Source of the DNA: Knoxdaviesia capensis
Taxonomy: Eukaryota; Ascomycota; Sordariomycetes; Microascales; Gondwanamycetaceae
DNA: 64,000 nucleotides
Assembly: GCA_001510575.1 (NCBI GenBank)
Contig: LNGK01000007.1
Location: 186,001-250,000 of the forward strand
Direction: 5' to 3'
The translations under genes were made by a program, and so were the position numbers. Below the pieces are notes generated by a model. That model did not search any database. It was given only the letters and a program-made list of their open reading frames with translations, and was not told the origin of the DNA. Shown piece after piece: positions 35,910 through 48,231 of the stretch; the stretch's first letter is position 1, and each line of letters starts with the position of its first letter.

Positions 35910-38900
35910 GATAGGCAATTTGTCATTATCCATCCATTTGACATCCCGCAAAACGAGATTTGCCAAGTCAAGGTCTAACCCCCTCATGCATGGATGGGAA
36001 ATGCACATGTCCTGTCCCTCTGCTGCAGTACCGAGAGGTCCAATACGAGGCATTGGCAGGTTGGCTTATCCGACATAGGCAGGAAGACCACCATTCGTTC
36101 CTTCCGTTGCAGTGGTGCTAAAAATACATTTTTTTCCCAGCACCGTGGCTGGCTTATGTCAAGATTTAGAAATTGGGCTTCGGCCAGAAACTCTAGAAGG
36201 AATCGAACCCCTAGAAGCCCGGCCGGAATTTCGCATTCCCGCTTGCTGTGTCGGTCGCAATTTCCCTGTTTGGTCGCGTACCCAGTTCCTTCTGGTTTTT
36301 TGCAGACAGGGAACATCCATCCGCAATCCCGCATTTCCAACTCGATGCAGTCTGATATACTGTGTGTGTGTTTTTGTTGCATTACTGTATACTACATCCA
36401 GTAATGTTCCCTCAGGTACCAGTCCGTCAGCATGTTCAGGGCCCCAAGCCCGCACGTACCACGTCTAATCTTCATATGTGCTGTGTGCGTGTGTCCCTGG
36501 TGATCGCTGATAGAATCTGAATCCTACGGGTATCTCTCAAGTCCGTGGCCGACCGAACTGTTGGTTCGTAAGGGGGGGGCTCCCACAAGACTATGGGCCA
36601 ACGACAAAAAAGGAGCGTCCGCCGATGTGGGATCGAAAACCGCATCCCCTCCCCCGTCAAAAGGCCACGTTCCCAAGCTGCAACAATTTTTGGGGCGCGA
36701 CCGCCGAGAGCCTTGGGCCGACAGCCCTGGGCCGGCTCTACGAAATCCGCAATCTAGTTACGGTAGTTATAGATGGGGAAACGTCGATAGCCTCTTTTTT
36801 TTTTTTTTCCTTGTTGGCTGGTTGGGGTTATCAGTGAGTTGCAATACCTTTGTGCGGGAGATTGAGGCGTGCGTAGGCCCTGTATCCTTTTCATAAGGGG
36901 AGGGATTCGGCTCCATGACGGTGCCTGGTAGCCGAAAACACAGAAATAAGTGCACCAGGCCACGCAGGATGCACGCATAAGCCAATGCTGGGGATAAAAT
37001 GAGAAGAAACTGTATTCCCATCGGAGTTGGCAGATGTCAGCCCCAAAGTTGGATCGCACGGGTTGTCTATCCAGATCGGGAAAGTATTCGTTTTTGTGCA
37101 TGTTGTTGTTTTTTCTTGCGTGAATGGGCAGTGGTAGGAGAACGAGTGTGGCCGGCTGGATTGGGCTACAAGTCTTCCTAAGAGTGTTGCATTAGATGTG
37201 TGTTTGCCGGTCTAGGGTGCGGTGAGATTTGAAGTGAGGAGCGTAACTTGGTCAAGGCACGCACCCAGCTGTGTGTGTTTTTGTGTAGAGTCAGTAGCTG
37301 CACTGCTGTACTGAACTTTTACCCGTATTATAGTGCATATGGACTCTAGCCTGCGCACGTTTCTATACATGTGCGATTGTGGTCATGGCAGGATCCACTG
37401 TTTGTCCTCTGTCTGTAAGGATGCCAAGCCTCGGATCTTTCTTCGAAGCGTGCGTTTTGCCTTGTGTTTTTGGGTCAGTCTGCCACAGACGGATGAAATC
37501 TGGTGCAACGCCAGCGATTAAAGTGTGATTGATGGTGTTCCAGCGCCTTGGTAGTATCTCTGCTACTCCGTAACATGTTCGTGGCCCCAAAAGGTGGTAC
37601 GTACCCTCAGCCGAGCTTCGACTCGCCGGGTTGTCGCTCTGTGATGTTGGTTCACATGTCACTCGGCGTCTGGAGATTAGTATCGAGATTGCGACGGCTA
37701 TAACCTAGGGAATTATGACTTCTTTGTGAGGCAAAAATAGACTGACGGCGCTTGTTTGCTGAACCGACTACCATTGGGTGCAATATATCGTGTAATTACA
37801 GATGTTTGAGTTTGCACTTCTTCATTTAAGCGATATCCTAATACGGAGTATATACGACGTAGCCGATATCCAAATACACAGGAAGGAGGCAAGTCAGCAG
37901 TAAATAGCATGTCCAGAAGGAAGGCACACAAGGGCACCTTCCGTGATTCTCAGGCATGCCAGACTCGTTCCTGCCTTGCAATCTGCCTTTGGAACAATTC
38001 CGGACTTCAATCGAAGCTTTCTGGAACCCGGATATTACCGGTGGTGGAATTTCTAGAACATTGGCGGTTTGACCTCCCTTTTCGCCTGGTGGCCATTTCA
38101 CCTGGCTGCCAATAATTTACCGGGTTTCTCTCACCGTTTTGTTTGGGGGGGAGAGATTTTCTGGAATGTCACAATCAACGCGGTAAATTAGCGATATGCG
38201 AGGATGGGAATATCCAGGGTTTAGTTCGTCGCTTTTTTTGCAACGCCGGTGGGTGGGTATACCTGGATATTGTATGGCCGTATAAGTGAGTGGACGGCTT
38301 TCGCTTCGTTTCCGCGTTTCCTCGGAAACTGCTCCATCATGCCCTTCCATCTCGACTTCGAGAAGGTGTTCGCATAAACGTGATGGCGATCCGCGATCAT
38401 CAGCGGCCAGGATTCGGCGCATCACTTCATGCTGGTGTGGGAGGCTGCAAGGCTGGCATGCGCATCCTGGATTTCAGAATTCTGAGTATACCGGATGTCA
38501 CAAATTACATACACCCTGTCCTGCGTCTCCACGACGTGTCTGAAGTGGTTGTGTTTTCAGTGGGTGGAGAGGGCAGAGCCGTGAGGTGAGGCGCTTGTGG
38601 GGCCTAGTGTTCTCTCATCTATGACTGGTGTGCCAGCACCACAATATCCATCTTGTATTGCTTCTGCAACTTGTCCACGTCAGCCCGCCCCTGCCGTAAT
38701 GAGCAGACCAGATACAAGTCACTGGCTGGGTGTAGGGATACAGAGCCTAATCTCGAATCGAACTATGCGCAACCCACCGAAGCCACAGGGCTACGTACCG
38801 GACATAGGGGCTGAGGAACGACCTACGAATTCTGGGCAACTGCTACTCTCTCTGGTGGGTGGCCGAGTGCCGTATTCCGCATATACGTACACAAACGGGG

Positions 38901-41900
38901 ACAAACCTGCGACAGAAACCCCACTTTCTTATTCTTGCATCCTCGAGAGAGCAGGAGGGAATAACCAGAGCCGAGCAAGAGGCCACGCGTGGGAAGGCCA
39001 GGTGGAGGGATGAACGCTGCCGTTCGCTGGTAGTGGTCCCTTGCTACGGACGAGGTCAATCTCGATAGTTTCGGGTTTCTCGCCATCAGCAGCTGCCTCG
39101 GTGTTTGAGCTGCCCAAGACGCTCGAGATTAGGGTTGGGTTTCCCATCGAACACACGGGGCCATGTGTTGGTGGTAACTCGCGGGGTGTGGTATGTCCAG
39201 ATACAGCAAGTTCCAGCAAGAAAGATCTCCCGGACAAAGATTCTAAACGTCAATGCGTTTCCTAATTTAGGGCAGTGGAAAAATATACAGTTCGGTCGGC
39301 TCGTTGTGTTGCTATTTGCAGACGCTACCCAAGTGGTCCAGAGAAAGGCCAGGCCAGACTCGCACCCCCATCGGGATCTATCTCGGAAAAACCCCCATCT
39401 ACACATCTACACAATCTCGATGAAGATAAACCACCGCCGGCCAGCGCCGCATCTCGCAGCCTGCGATCGGGGTGGGTATTGGACGTATGGCTGGATACGA
39501 GGATCTGCAGTCAGTGACAAACCGCCTGGAGTCTCAATGCTTCTTTCTCCTCTTCCCGTCCCCCTCAACTCCGGGATCCTCTGGGCATTTCCCTCCATGC
39601 ATCCATCATCCTGGAGGCTGCGCCCCTCCGTCCCCAGTCGCAGCGAGAACAGGACAAAAAAACACACACATACCCCTCGTCTCCCCTCACGGTACAGGCC
39701 CTCTCCTGTACAGTACATGCGCTAAACACGTGGAGGACAGGGGCCGATCAGAGGCTCAGGGGTGGGATAAAGCCGATAGTTCCGCAAATCGATCTCTTTT
39801 GTGGGTGTTGTATTTGGATTTCTCCTCTGGCTATCTCTCATGGTCGGCAGGGATCTTTGGGCGTGCGAAGGATTTTACTTATGATTTTGGCTTTCACGCC
39901 TTTTCGTCCTTCTTGCGGTCTTCGGGCACAGATCTCTCTGTATACATTTATCTTCCGAGACTACAGTACTGTACATGCGTGGCATGAGTTGAATCCAGCT
40001 TTCGATGTCGGGTGTTCGCTTTTTACGGGACGTGGGTTCCAGCGGTGGTTCTCCAAGAGGGAATTGGCTCTTGGGAGTACATGAACAGTATGTATTGGTG
40101 TAGTGGGCACGGGATGTGTAAGATCCGGCTTGTGAAGGGTGGGATTTTGGGGATTTATTGGCCAGGTCGCAGCCCCGGGAAGCAGGTGTAGGTGCACAAG
40201 AAGGCAAACAACCTGACAATTTCAGTGTGGTACCGGGTATGGTGGGCATAACGCCCCGAGGGCATGAGCGATAGCAAGATGAGACGACGATTGAGTGACT
40301 GGCATATATGTAATGGAGTGGTATAACACAAGAGGATGGGTGTTGAGGCCGGAAAGGCAGGAGAGAGAGAGAGAGATCCGTCGTTCCTCTCTGACCTCGA
40401 AGGAACTCTGCATCCTCCGTGCATACAATCCAGTAGTATACGGATGGTACGGATGGAGGCAGCCCAGAGATGTCAAAGTCCCCCTTGGATATCTGGGTGG
40501 TTTCCGGACCCCAAATATCAGGCCTTGTCTGGTCCCCCCTTTTCCTCCTACAGCCTAATCCCATCATTCAAACTTCAGCAAGCAAGCAAGCAAGCAACTC
40601 CGACAACCTCCAAAGGACTCAGCAACAGGTGCCCCCCGTCAACTTGTCAGATGATTCCTCACGCGTGAGGCCGCTCCGAGAGCAAGAACCTCACGCATTG
40701 GGGGCCAGGAGAGTCCCAGTCCCGGCGTCGCTGTGAGTGCTGATAACATCCCCTTTGCAGAAGGAGGTCTTCCCTCGATACACCACGTCCTGTCTCTCTC
40801 AGTCTTTGGCCGTCTTCCTCTAATGCTGCTGCTTCTTCCGTTCTCTACCCCCCTGTACGCTGACCGGCCCTCAGCGCCCGCTGGCGATCCTATAATTAGC
40901 TTACAGACACCTTTCTCTCGCTTGGGTTGGAGGGCCGGGGGTGGATGTGGGCACTTGGGGCAGGATGGGGGGGAGACCTGTCTTGCTGGAACCCTCACGC
41001 TCTTCTCGTGTTTGGGGAGAGCGCGAGAGACCCAAAAGTGTAATATACAGTACACAGTAAGCCTACGCAGTGCTGTGCTGTCTGGAGAGAGTGTCCGGGT
41101 AGTGCTCATCCGGCCAGGTGCATGCCCGCCAGATCCTTTGAAGAATGAAAAGGCCACCACGGGGCCTTGACGGCCAGTCCCCAGAAATCTCGCATGCGTG
41201 CGAGCAGAGATCGGATCGCGAGATGTTGCGGTGTGCTGGGCCACAGTCCGGCTTAGACTCTTGTCTGGCTGTTTGTTTTTGCTTGTGCATGGTGTGTGCT
41301 GCTTCAATTTCTCTGCTTATGCTTGTCTCCATGCGTGCTGGGACGGTACCATCGCCTGCTGGATCGTCGCATCCTCGGAAGCCGTAAGCACAGAGTGGGT
41401 CTTCCGTACTCTCTTCCTGCGCACCACTGGTCACTCTGCCGTTTGCAACGGTACTTGGCTGTTGTCCCCCCCTGCGTTGTTTGCTATGAGATAGGATACG
41501 CTGTGGTATATCAGTCGGGACTGCCCATTGGCTTCCTCGTTGTCTTCCCGGTGCCATTTCCGTGATCCCCGTGGTGACTAAGGGTTAAACCCGCCCCGAC
41601 TAACACCACCTGAATGCAGAACGTCTTTCGCAGCGGACACTGTCCAGTCACATACAGCTCTGAAGCCGGTGTCACACCATAACCGTGCATCTATCTCAAT
41701 CTGTGCTCGGCGCTGCCAGTGCCCCCTTCGGCCAGGCCGCCGATTTGCGCTCCCCGAAAGCGGCAAGATGGATGTCCGATGCGAGGCGTGGTATCTCTCT
41801 CCAGAACCCACGCCGTCGAGGCAAGCGGAGGGGGAGGCTGTTCATTCCTGCGCTCAGGCGGTTTTCGAGGGGACACTTGACGCTGCTGGTCCGCCACGAT

Positions 41901-42678
41901 CGCCCATCTGGGCCCCGGGTGGTGACCGGCTGCAATCGGTCAGATAGAGAGAGTCTCGTGTCACTGCTGGACTCCGGCGGGATTGCCACGGGTCTATCTA
42001 CTGTGATAGCGCTGTGTTTGGCCTCCATTCCTGCGCCAGTCCCTCGCTTCGTGGGCGGAATCAGACAACCAGCGGAAGATGACCTTGCGTGACGAGCTCC
42101 CCCACGGCCACATTCTACTGATTCGGTCTCCACGCTCGCTCACACACTCAGACGCACAGCCTCTCAGTGCTAGAGGCCCTCTCGGAATGCGGGCCCCCTC
42201 GCCACGCTCACCCACATCCCTCTCGCCGCTTTCTACAGCCAGCCGGCCCCGTCGACCCTGGCTGGAACGCGGCACGCACACACACACGCACACTCCTTCA
42301 CACCACATGAGGACTTGACGCACATACGCAGTGCTATACCGCATCCGTCCGTTCGATGCTCACATCGCTTCGAGATCCGCATGGCCCGGCATCTCGATCT
42401 TGCCTGGCCTGAATCCAAGGGTGGGTGTGTGTGTGTAGACCACAGAGCTGATGGGTTGGTTGTTTTCGCCCCAAGATATAAGTGCAAACGCAAATCAACT
42501 CGTACACGGAGACATGTACAAAGACACCGACCCGGTCCAGACTCGCCCAGACCGCTCGTGGTCCGCATCTCCCGCATGTAGACCGATCTTCCCCGTTCAC
42601 GCTTGGTCCATATCTGCTCATCGGATTGGGCTCGGTCGCGGTAGGATACACTCACAGGTCGTAGATAGAGCAGCCACA

Positions 42679-42708
42679 CCCTAACCCTAGCCCAGGGTTA
42701 CACCCTAA
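42679..42708. repeat. Telomere-like repeat cluster with inverted element
   Basis: CCCTAACCCTAG is followed four bases later by AGGGTTACACCCTAA, an inverted pair of telomere-type units around a TAC spacer. The 14-mer AGGGTTACACCCTA is repeated at 60952-60965 in the Apc8/FPP synthase promoter. It lies about 85 bp beyond the 5-oxoprolinase stop codon. Confidence 0.8.
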
Positions 42709-42791
42709 GTCAGGCCAACGATCACATTGTCAAGAACACAACTCGGGCAGAAAGAAAAAAGTCCAATACACAGTCCCGTATACCTTCCATA

Positions 42792-45700
42792 CTAAGCCTG
42801 CAATGCCATCTCCTCATGTGCTGCATGACTGCCCTTCCGCCACCCCTCGGTGGGATCTACCGCCCGCAACCGCTCAGTGCCCGGGCCCGAAGCCCCAGCA
42901 TCGGCCGCATCGCCCCACCCGCCGCCGCCCGGCGTCTGGATAATGATCCGCTCGCCAGGCAGCATCGGCACCGAGTTCTTGGACCCCAGATTCAGCACCC
43001 GCTCCTCAACCTCCGCCTCGGCCTCCGCCTCGGCATCTTCTTTCTGTGCCGGCCCTTCCACCGCCCCCTCCCCACGGAGTTCCCGCAGACTCTGCTCCCA
43101 CGAGGTCTTCTTCCCGCGCCGCACCCACAGATTGACGCCGTTGGCGCCGTCGGCGCCGCCGTGCAGCCCGTACGGCCGGAACACGCGCCGCTCGCTCAGA
43201 ATCGACACGGTGACGGGGATGCGGAACTCAATGTCGCGCACCACGCCGTCGCCGCCGCGGAACAGCCCCGCGCCGCCGGACCCGGGCCGCAGCGCGAACT
43301 CGCGCAGCAGCACCGGGTAGCGCCGCTCAAACACCTCGCTGTCGGTGATGCGCGTGTTGGTCATGTGCGTGTGCACGCCGCTGGTGCCGTGCCACCCCGC
43401 GCCGGCGCCGCTGCCGCCCGCAATCGTCTCGTAGTAGCCGAAGCCGCGCACCGCCGTCGTGCCGGCCACATTGCCGCCGAAGCCGAACGTCAGGTTGTTG
43501 CAGTCGCCCTGCGACGCCGCGCACGCGTCGAACGCCCGGAAAATCACGTCCGTCACCCGCTGGCTGGTCGTCACGTTGCCGCCGACCACGGCCGCGCCGT
43601 CGGACGGCGACAGCAGCGAGCGCGGCGGGATCTTGACGCGCACCGGCACCAGACAGCCCTGGTTCAGCGGGATGTCCTGCGAGATCAGACACCGCAGACA
43701 GTAGATGATCGCGCTGTAGGTGACCGCCTCGGGCGCATTGGTGTTGCCGTACACCTCCGGCCCGGTGCCGGCGAAGTCGAAGTCGGCCTCGCCGCGCTCG
43801 GCGTCAATCGTCACCCGCAGCCGGATGGCGCTGCCGTCGTCCATAAAGTCCTCCGCCACCAGGTCGCGGCCGTCAAACCGCGCCGACACCTCGCGCAGCA
43901 GCGTGCGCACGCACTGCTCGGCGTTGGCCTGGATCTGCTCCATGTAGAACAGCACCGTGGCCTCGCCGTACTCGGCAATCAGGCCCTCGATCAGCGAGAT
44001 GCCCTTCTGGTTCGCCGACACCTGCGCGCGGAGGTCGTTCAGGTTGTCCGCCAGACACCGCGTTCCGCTGCACCCGGGATACTGCGACGGCTCGTCGTAC
44101 AGCAGCTGCGTGATGCGTTCCTCGTCAAAGCGGCCCTCGCTGACCAGCTTCTCGCTCTTGATGGCCGCGCCCTCCTGGTACAGTTCCTTCGAGTGCGGCG
44201 GCATCGAGCCGGCGGTGATTCCGCCAATATCGGCGTGGTGGGCGCGGGAGGCCGCGTAGAACAGGATGCGGTCGCCGGCCGCATTGAACGCCGGCATCAC
44301 TAGCGTGATATCGGGAAGATGGGTGCCGCCGAACGACGGGTGGTTGGAGATGATCACGTCACCCTTCTTCAGCTTCCCGTCCCAGATTTCCGCCTGCCGC
44401 CGCACACACGTCGACATCGAGCCGAGATGCACCGGCAGATGCGGCGCATTGGCCACCAGGCCGCCGGTGGCGTCGAAGATGGCACACGAGAAGTCGAGCC
44501 GCTCTTTGACGTTGGTGCTGACGGAGGTCTTCTGCAGGGCACGGCCCATCTGCTCGGCAATGGCCATGAACCGATGGCCAAAGATACTGAGCATGATCGG
44601 GTCGGCCTCCGACGTGGTGGCGCCGGCCGTGGTAGGCCCGGCATCGGACCTGCAAAGCGTTAGCGGACCGTATTGCGGCCCTGTTCGGAGCGTTAGAACG
44701 AAGTGAGCTGCCTTACCTATTCTTGGGTCCCTCCAGATCAATAACCACATGCGTAGCCAACACAACCGCCTTCGCCCGCGGCGTCACCACAATAGTCTGC
44801 GTGCCATCCGCCAGCATCGCGGGGCCGTCCACCACCTCGCCGACCGCCAGGTCCGCCAGCCGGAACACCGGCGTATCCCGCCGCCCGCCCTCAAAGTACA
44901 CCGGCTGGCGCGAGTGCGTCTTGGCCGGATCAGCACTCCGCCGCCGCAGCTCCGCCGGAGTGTCCGCCGCGTCCAGCGCCGCCAGCTGCGCGTCCACGCT
45001 GGGCTCGGCGTACCGGAAACTGCGCCCAATGCCGCGCACCCGCACATCATCGACAATGATGTCCCGCCCGTCCAGCGTGAAGCCAAACTCGTAGCGGTGC
45101 TGGTCGACAAACGCGGCGCCAAACGCCCACGCGTCGCCGCCGTAGGTAGCCGCGGCGGCTTCGGCGCTCGGCCGCACGATCATCAGCGCCGACTCCGTAC
45201 CGCGGTACCGCATGTTCAGGTACTCCTCGAACACCATCTCGCCGTCGCTGAAGCCCTGCTCGGCCAGCGCCGCGCGCGACTGCGCCTTCAGCTTGTCCAT
45301 CTTGGCCTGCAGGTCGCCGACTACGCCGGACGAAGAGCCGGACACCGGCCACACGGCCGACTCGGGCTCTTGGCGTTCGTCGACCACGTCTGCGAGCGCC
45401 ATGCCGTACGCCGAGAGGACCGATGAGTAGCGGTGCACCAGGATCTGCCGGATGCCCAGCGTCTCGGCAATGGCCACGGCGTGTTGGCCGCCGGCGCCGC
45501 CGAAGGTCGCCAGCCGGTGCTTGGACGAATCGTGGCCCTTGGCCTCGGTGATCGACCGGATCGGCCGCGTCATCGCCTCGTTCGCCACGGTGAGGAAGCC
45601 GTACGCCACCTCGTCGACCGACAGGTTCTTCCCGGTCTCGGCGTTGATCTGGTCGGCCAGCTCACGCAGCTTCTTCTCGCTGGCCTCCGCATCTAGCGGC

Positions 45701-47019
45701 TGGTCCTCGGTGTCGCCAAAGATCTTCGGGAAGAACTCCGGCAGCAGGCGGCCCAGGTGCAGGTTCGCGTCGGTGACGGCCGCCGGGCCGCCCTTCCGGT
45801 AGCAGGCCGGGCCGGGGTGGGCGCCGGCCGACTCGGGCCCCACGACGAACAGGCCGTTCTTCCAGAACAGCCGCGAGCCACCGCCGGCCGCCACGGTGTT
45901 GATGTCCAGCTGGGGCGACTGGATGGTGACGCCCGCCGTGGTGGTCTCAAACACGTGCTCGTAGCGGCCCTCGCCGAACCGCGACACATCAGTACTAGTT
46001 CCGCCCATGTCAAACCCGATCACGGGGATGCGGGTATTCTCGTCGTACGACGTGATGGCATACCCCACCACACCACCGGCCGGACCGGATAAAATTGCCT
46101 TGAGACCAGTAAAGTTGTCGACGTCGACCAGACCACCGTCACTCTGCATGAACTCACACCGCGCCCCGCCCTTGACGCCCAGGCCGCCGACGAAGCCGGT
46201 CTGGAAGCCGGCAATGTATTTCTTGATGGCCGGCGTCAGGTACGCATCGGCACACACCGACGTGGCGCGCGACACCAGCTTGATCATCGGCATCAGCTGG
46301 TGGCTCAGCGAGATGTGCGTGAAGCCAATCTCGCCGGCAATGCGGCCGACCACGGCCTCGTGGTCCGGGAAGGTGTAGCCGTGGATCAGGCACACGGCAA
46401 TGCTCCGGATGCCCGAGTCGTACACGGCCTGCAGCTGGGCGCGGATCACGTCGTCGGACGGCCGCTTGAGAATCCGCACCGCCTCGCCCGACAGGCCCTG
46501 CACCACATCGGCGGTGGCCGCGCCGGGCGTGCCGGCCTTGACGGCGGCAGCAGTGACCACGCGGTCGGGGTCCTCGGCATAGTCCTCGAGCGTGACGCGC
46601 TCGTCAATCTCCACGACCTCGCTGTACAGCACATCGGGCTTGCGGATGGCCAGGTCGAAGATGCGCGGCCGCGACTGGTTGCCGATAGCCAGGCAGTCGC
46701 GGAACCCCCGCGTCACCACCAGCGCAATCTTCTCGCCCTTGCGCTCCAGCAGCGCGTTGGTGGCCACCGTCGTGCCCATGCGGATGCTGTCGATGCGGGC
46801 CGTGTCCAGCGGCTGGCCGCGCGGGATGGCCGTGCCGGTGAAGTGCGCCATGATGCGGCGGATGCCCTCGAGCGGCGCGTCGGCGTAGTTGGCCGGGTCC
46901 TCCGAGAGCAGCTTGATGATGATGGTCTCGCCGTTGAGCTCGCCGACGCAGTCGGTGAAGGTGCCGCCGCGGTCGATGGCGATGCGCACGCCGCGGCTGC
47001 TGGTTTCCGGAGTAGCCAT
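42792..47019 (-). CDS. OXP1: 5-oxoprolinase (ATP-hydrolysing), 2 exons
   Basis: This cytosolic enzyme opens 5-oxo-L-proline to L-glutamate with ATP, the salvage step of the gamma-glutamyl (glutathione) cycle. Exons are 47019-44717 and 44649-42792 with a 67-bp GT-AG intron; AG+G rejoin as Arg in GPKN-R-SDAG. The protein is 1386 aa, somewhat longer than the usual 1280-1300. The HydA-type half comes first, with the phosphate-binding DRGGTFTD (16-23) and the second loop GFDMGGTSTDVSR. The HydB-type half follows (from about 780), with DIMLSIFGHRF-like sequence, ISNHPSFGGTHLPDI, and the Gly-rich GGGGWGD near the end. An Ala/Glu-rich acidic insert near residues 1295-1325 explains part of the extra length. 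The start ATG follows an in-frame family-typical N terminus. Hydantoinase-type relatives are split in bacteria; the fused form and length favour 5-oxoprolinase. Confidence 0.95.
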
Positions 47020-48231
47020 TGTAGTAATTGGTGATAGATTGGAGTTTCCGTAAGAGTGGTAGACAGGTATATATGCTGATATATGGTGAAGAGCTCGTGA
47101 TGTGTGTAAGTCGCAAGATAAAGATCAGCACTCGAAAGAGGGGGAGATCTCAGCTTGATATCCTCCCACCCAGCTTCATAACCCTAGCACCTTTTTTCTC
47201 CCACCTTGTCCGGGCGTCGGGCAACCCCCGAAAGCACCGAAATCGGATTGGTTGACGACAAACACGCCTCGATATGACCTCACGAGGGTTACAATAGTTC
47301 GCCCGCCCAGAGTGTGTCCGAGTCAAAGCACGCGGCCAATGTAACCCTAGACGTGCTAGGCAGAAAGACAAGCCTGGGTCTCTCCGGATATAAAATGTAT
47401 ATAGGATGCCTATTGAAGCTTCAAATGATCGATAAGCGAAGTTGTAAATGTTGGAGGAAGGGTGAAAGTCGAAGCATTCCGAAAGGAATCAAAAAGTCCA
47501 AAACCGGGCGGACTCGGAAAATGGCGGGGATGTATTTTAAGCCCTCCTGATAAGATAAGCACAGAACCGCCAAATGCAGTTTCCAAGCTCCGACTTCTGC
47601 TCCTTCCGCCGTTGGGCGGGCCGGTCGAGCCTTCCTGATCCAGTTTCGCGGGGTTTGCACGCTGCCGGTATCTGGCGACTTCGCTCCTTCCCCGGCGCGC
47701 TCCTTCCCCGCCGAGACTCCCCGCTTCTCGCCGCATGCTTCCTCCGCCAGTCTTCGGACCGGTTTCGGCCAACGGCCCCACATCCCACCGGACTATCGCC
47801 TGCTGACAAATTACACATGCGCACCGCTCGATTGACTGCTTAGGAGACGAAACTCCGCGACCTCCGTTTTTTTACCCTGTAAGTGCGGAGCCGCAGCTGT
47901 ATCTGCATCCCGGGCCCGGGTTGACATACAATAAGTAGTCAAGTACATGGATACCGTCCGGAAATCCCGGCCCGGAGACGCAAAGACCACCTCCGCGCCG
48001 GCCTGTCCGGCTCCCGACTTCGGTACTCGTATAGACTCTCGCTTCACGTAGACACCACTTACAACCCAAACTTACACGCTCCATTAAAATAGTCATATTA
48101 TATGTACATAGGAACGTCCCGCCCCCGTCTCCAACAGAGGACTAGGGCAAGACCACAGAATCGAGAGAATCTGCCCCGTAAGAGCCAGAAGAACACCAAC
48201 ACAACAAAGCGCATTTCCCCTCGGCGGTTCT
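47020..48231. other. Intergenic: OXP1 promoter and 3' flank of the sorting nexin
   Basis: Both flanking genes are on the minus strand, so this carries the OXP1 promoter. AACCCTAG occurs at 47180-47187 and 47343-47350, telomere-like octamers about 160 and 320 bp upstream of the OXP1 start. The 47.6-47.8 kb part is GC-rich with overlapping frames in all registers and no domain. The AT-rich end (48080-48110) suits the 3' end of the sorting nexin transcript. Confidence 0.45.

Larger units (their letters stand above)
27074..42791. other. Long gene-poor stretch upstream of nsdD
   Basis: Almost 16 kb holds no frame with a recognisable domain. It contains GT microsatellites (29299-29317, 35884-35909), a 38-bp tandem duplication (28861-28936), many ACAGTAC-type motifs, and near its right end telomere-like repeats (42679-42708). 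A 69-codon ATG frame on the minus strand at 32335-32544 has protein-like composition but no family I know. The rest looks like unique, non-coding DNA of ordinary base composition. Confidence 0.5.

Noticed and set aside
36190..36220. Possible tRNA (GGTTCGATTCC B-box-like sequence on the minus strand)
   Set aside because: A local hairpin with CTAG ends is present, but there is no A-box, acceptor stem or anticodon arm at the right spacing.
42816..44303. 495-codon plus-strand frame across 5-oxoprolinase
   Set aside because: It is antisense to a clear HydB domain. Extreme G/C at third positions removes stops on the opposite strand, and its translation is His/Arg/Val-rich without a domain.
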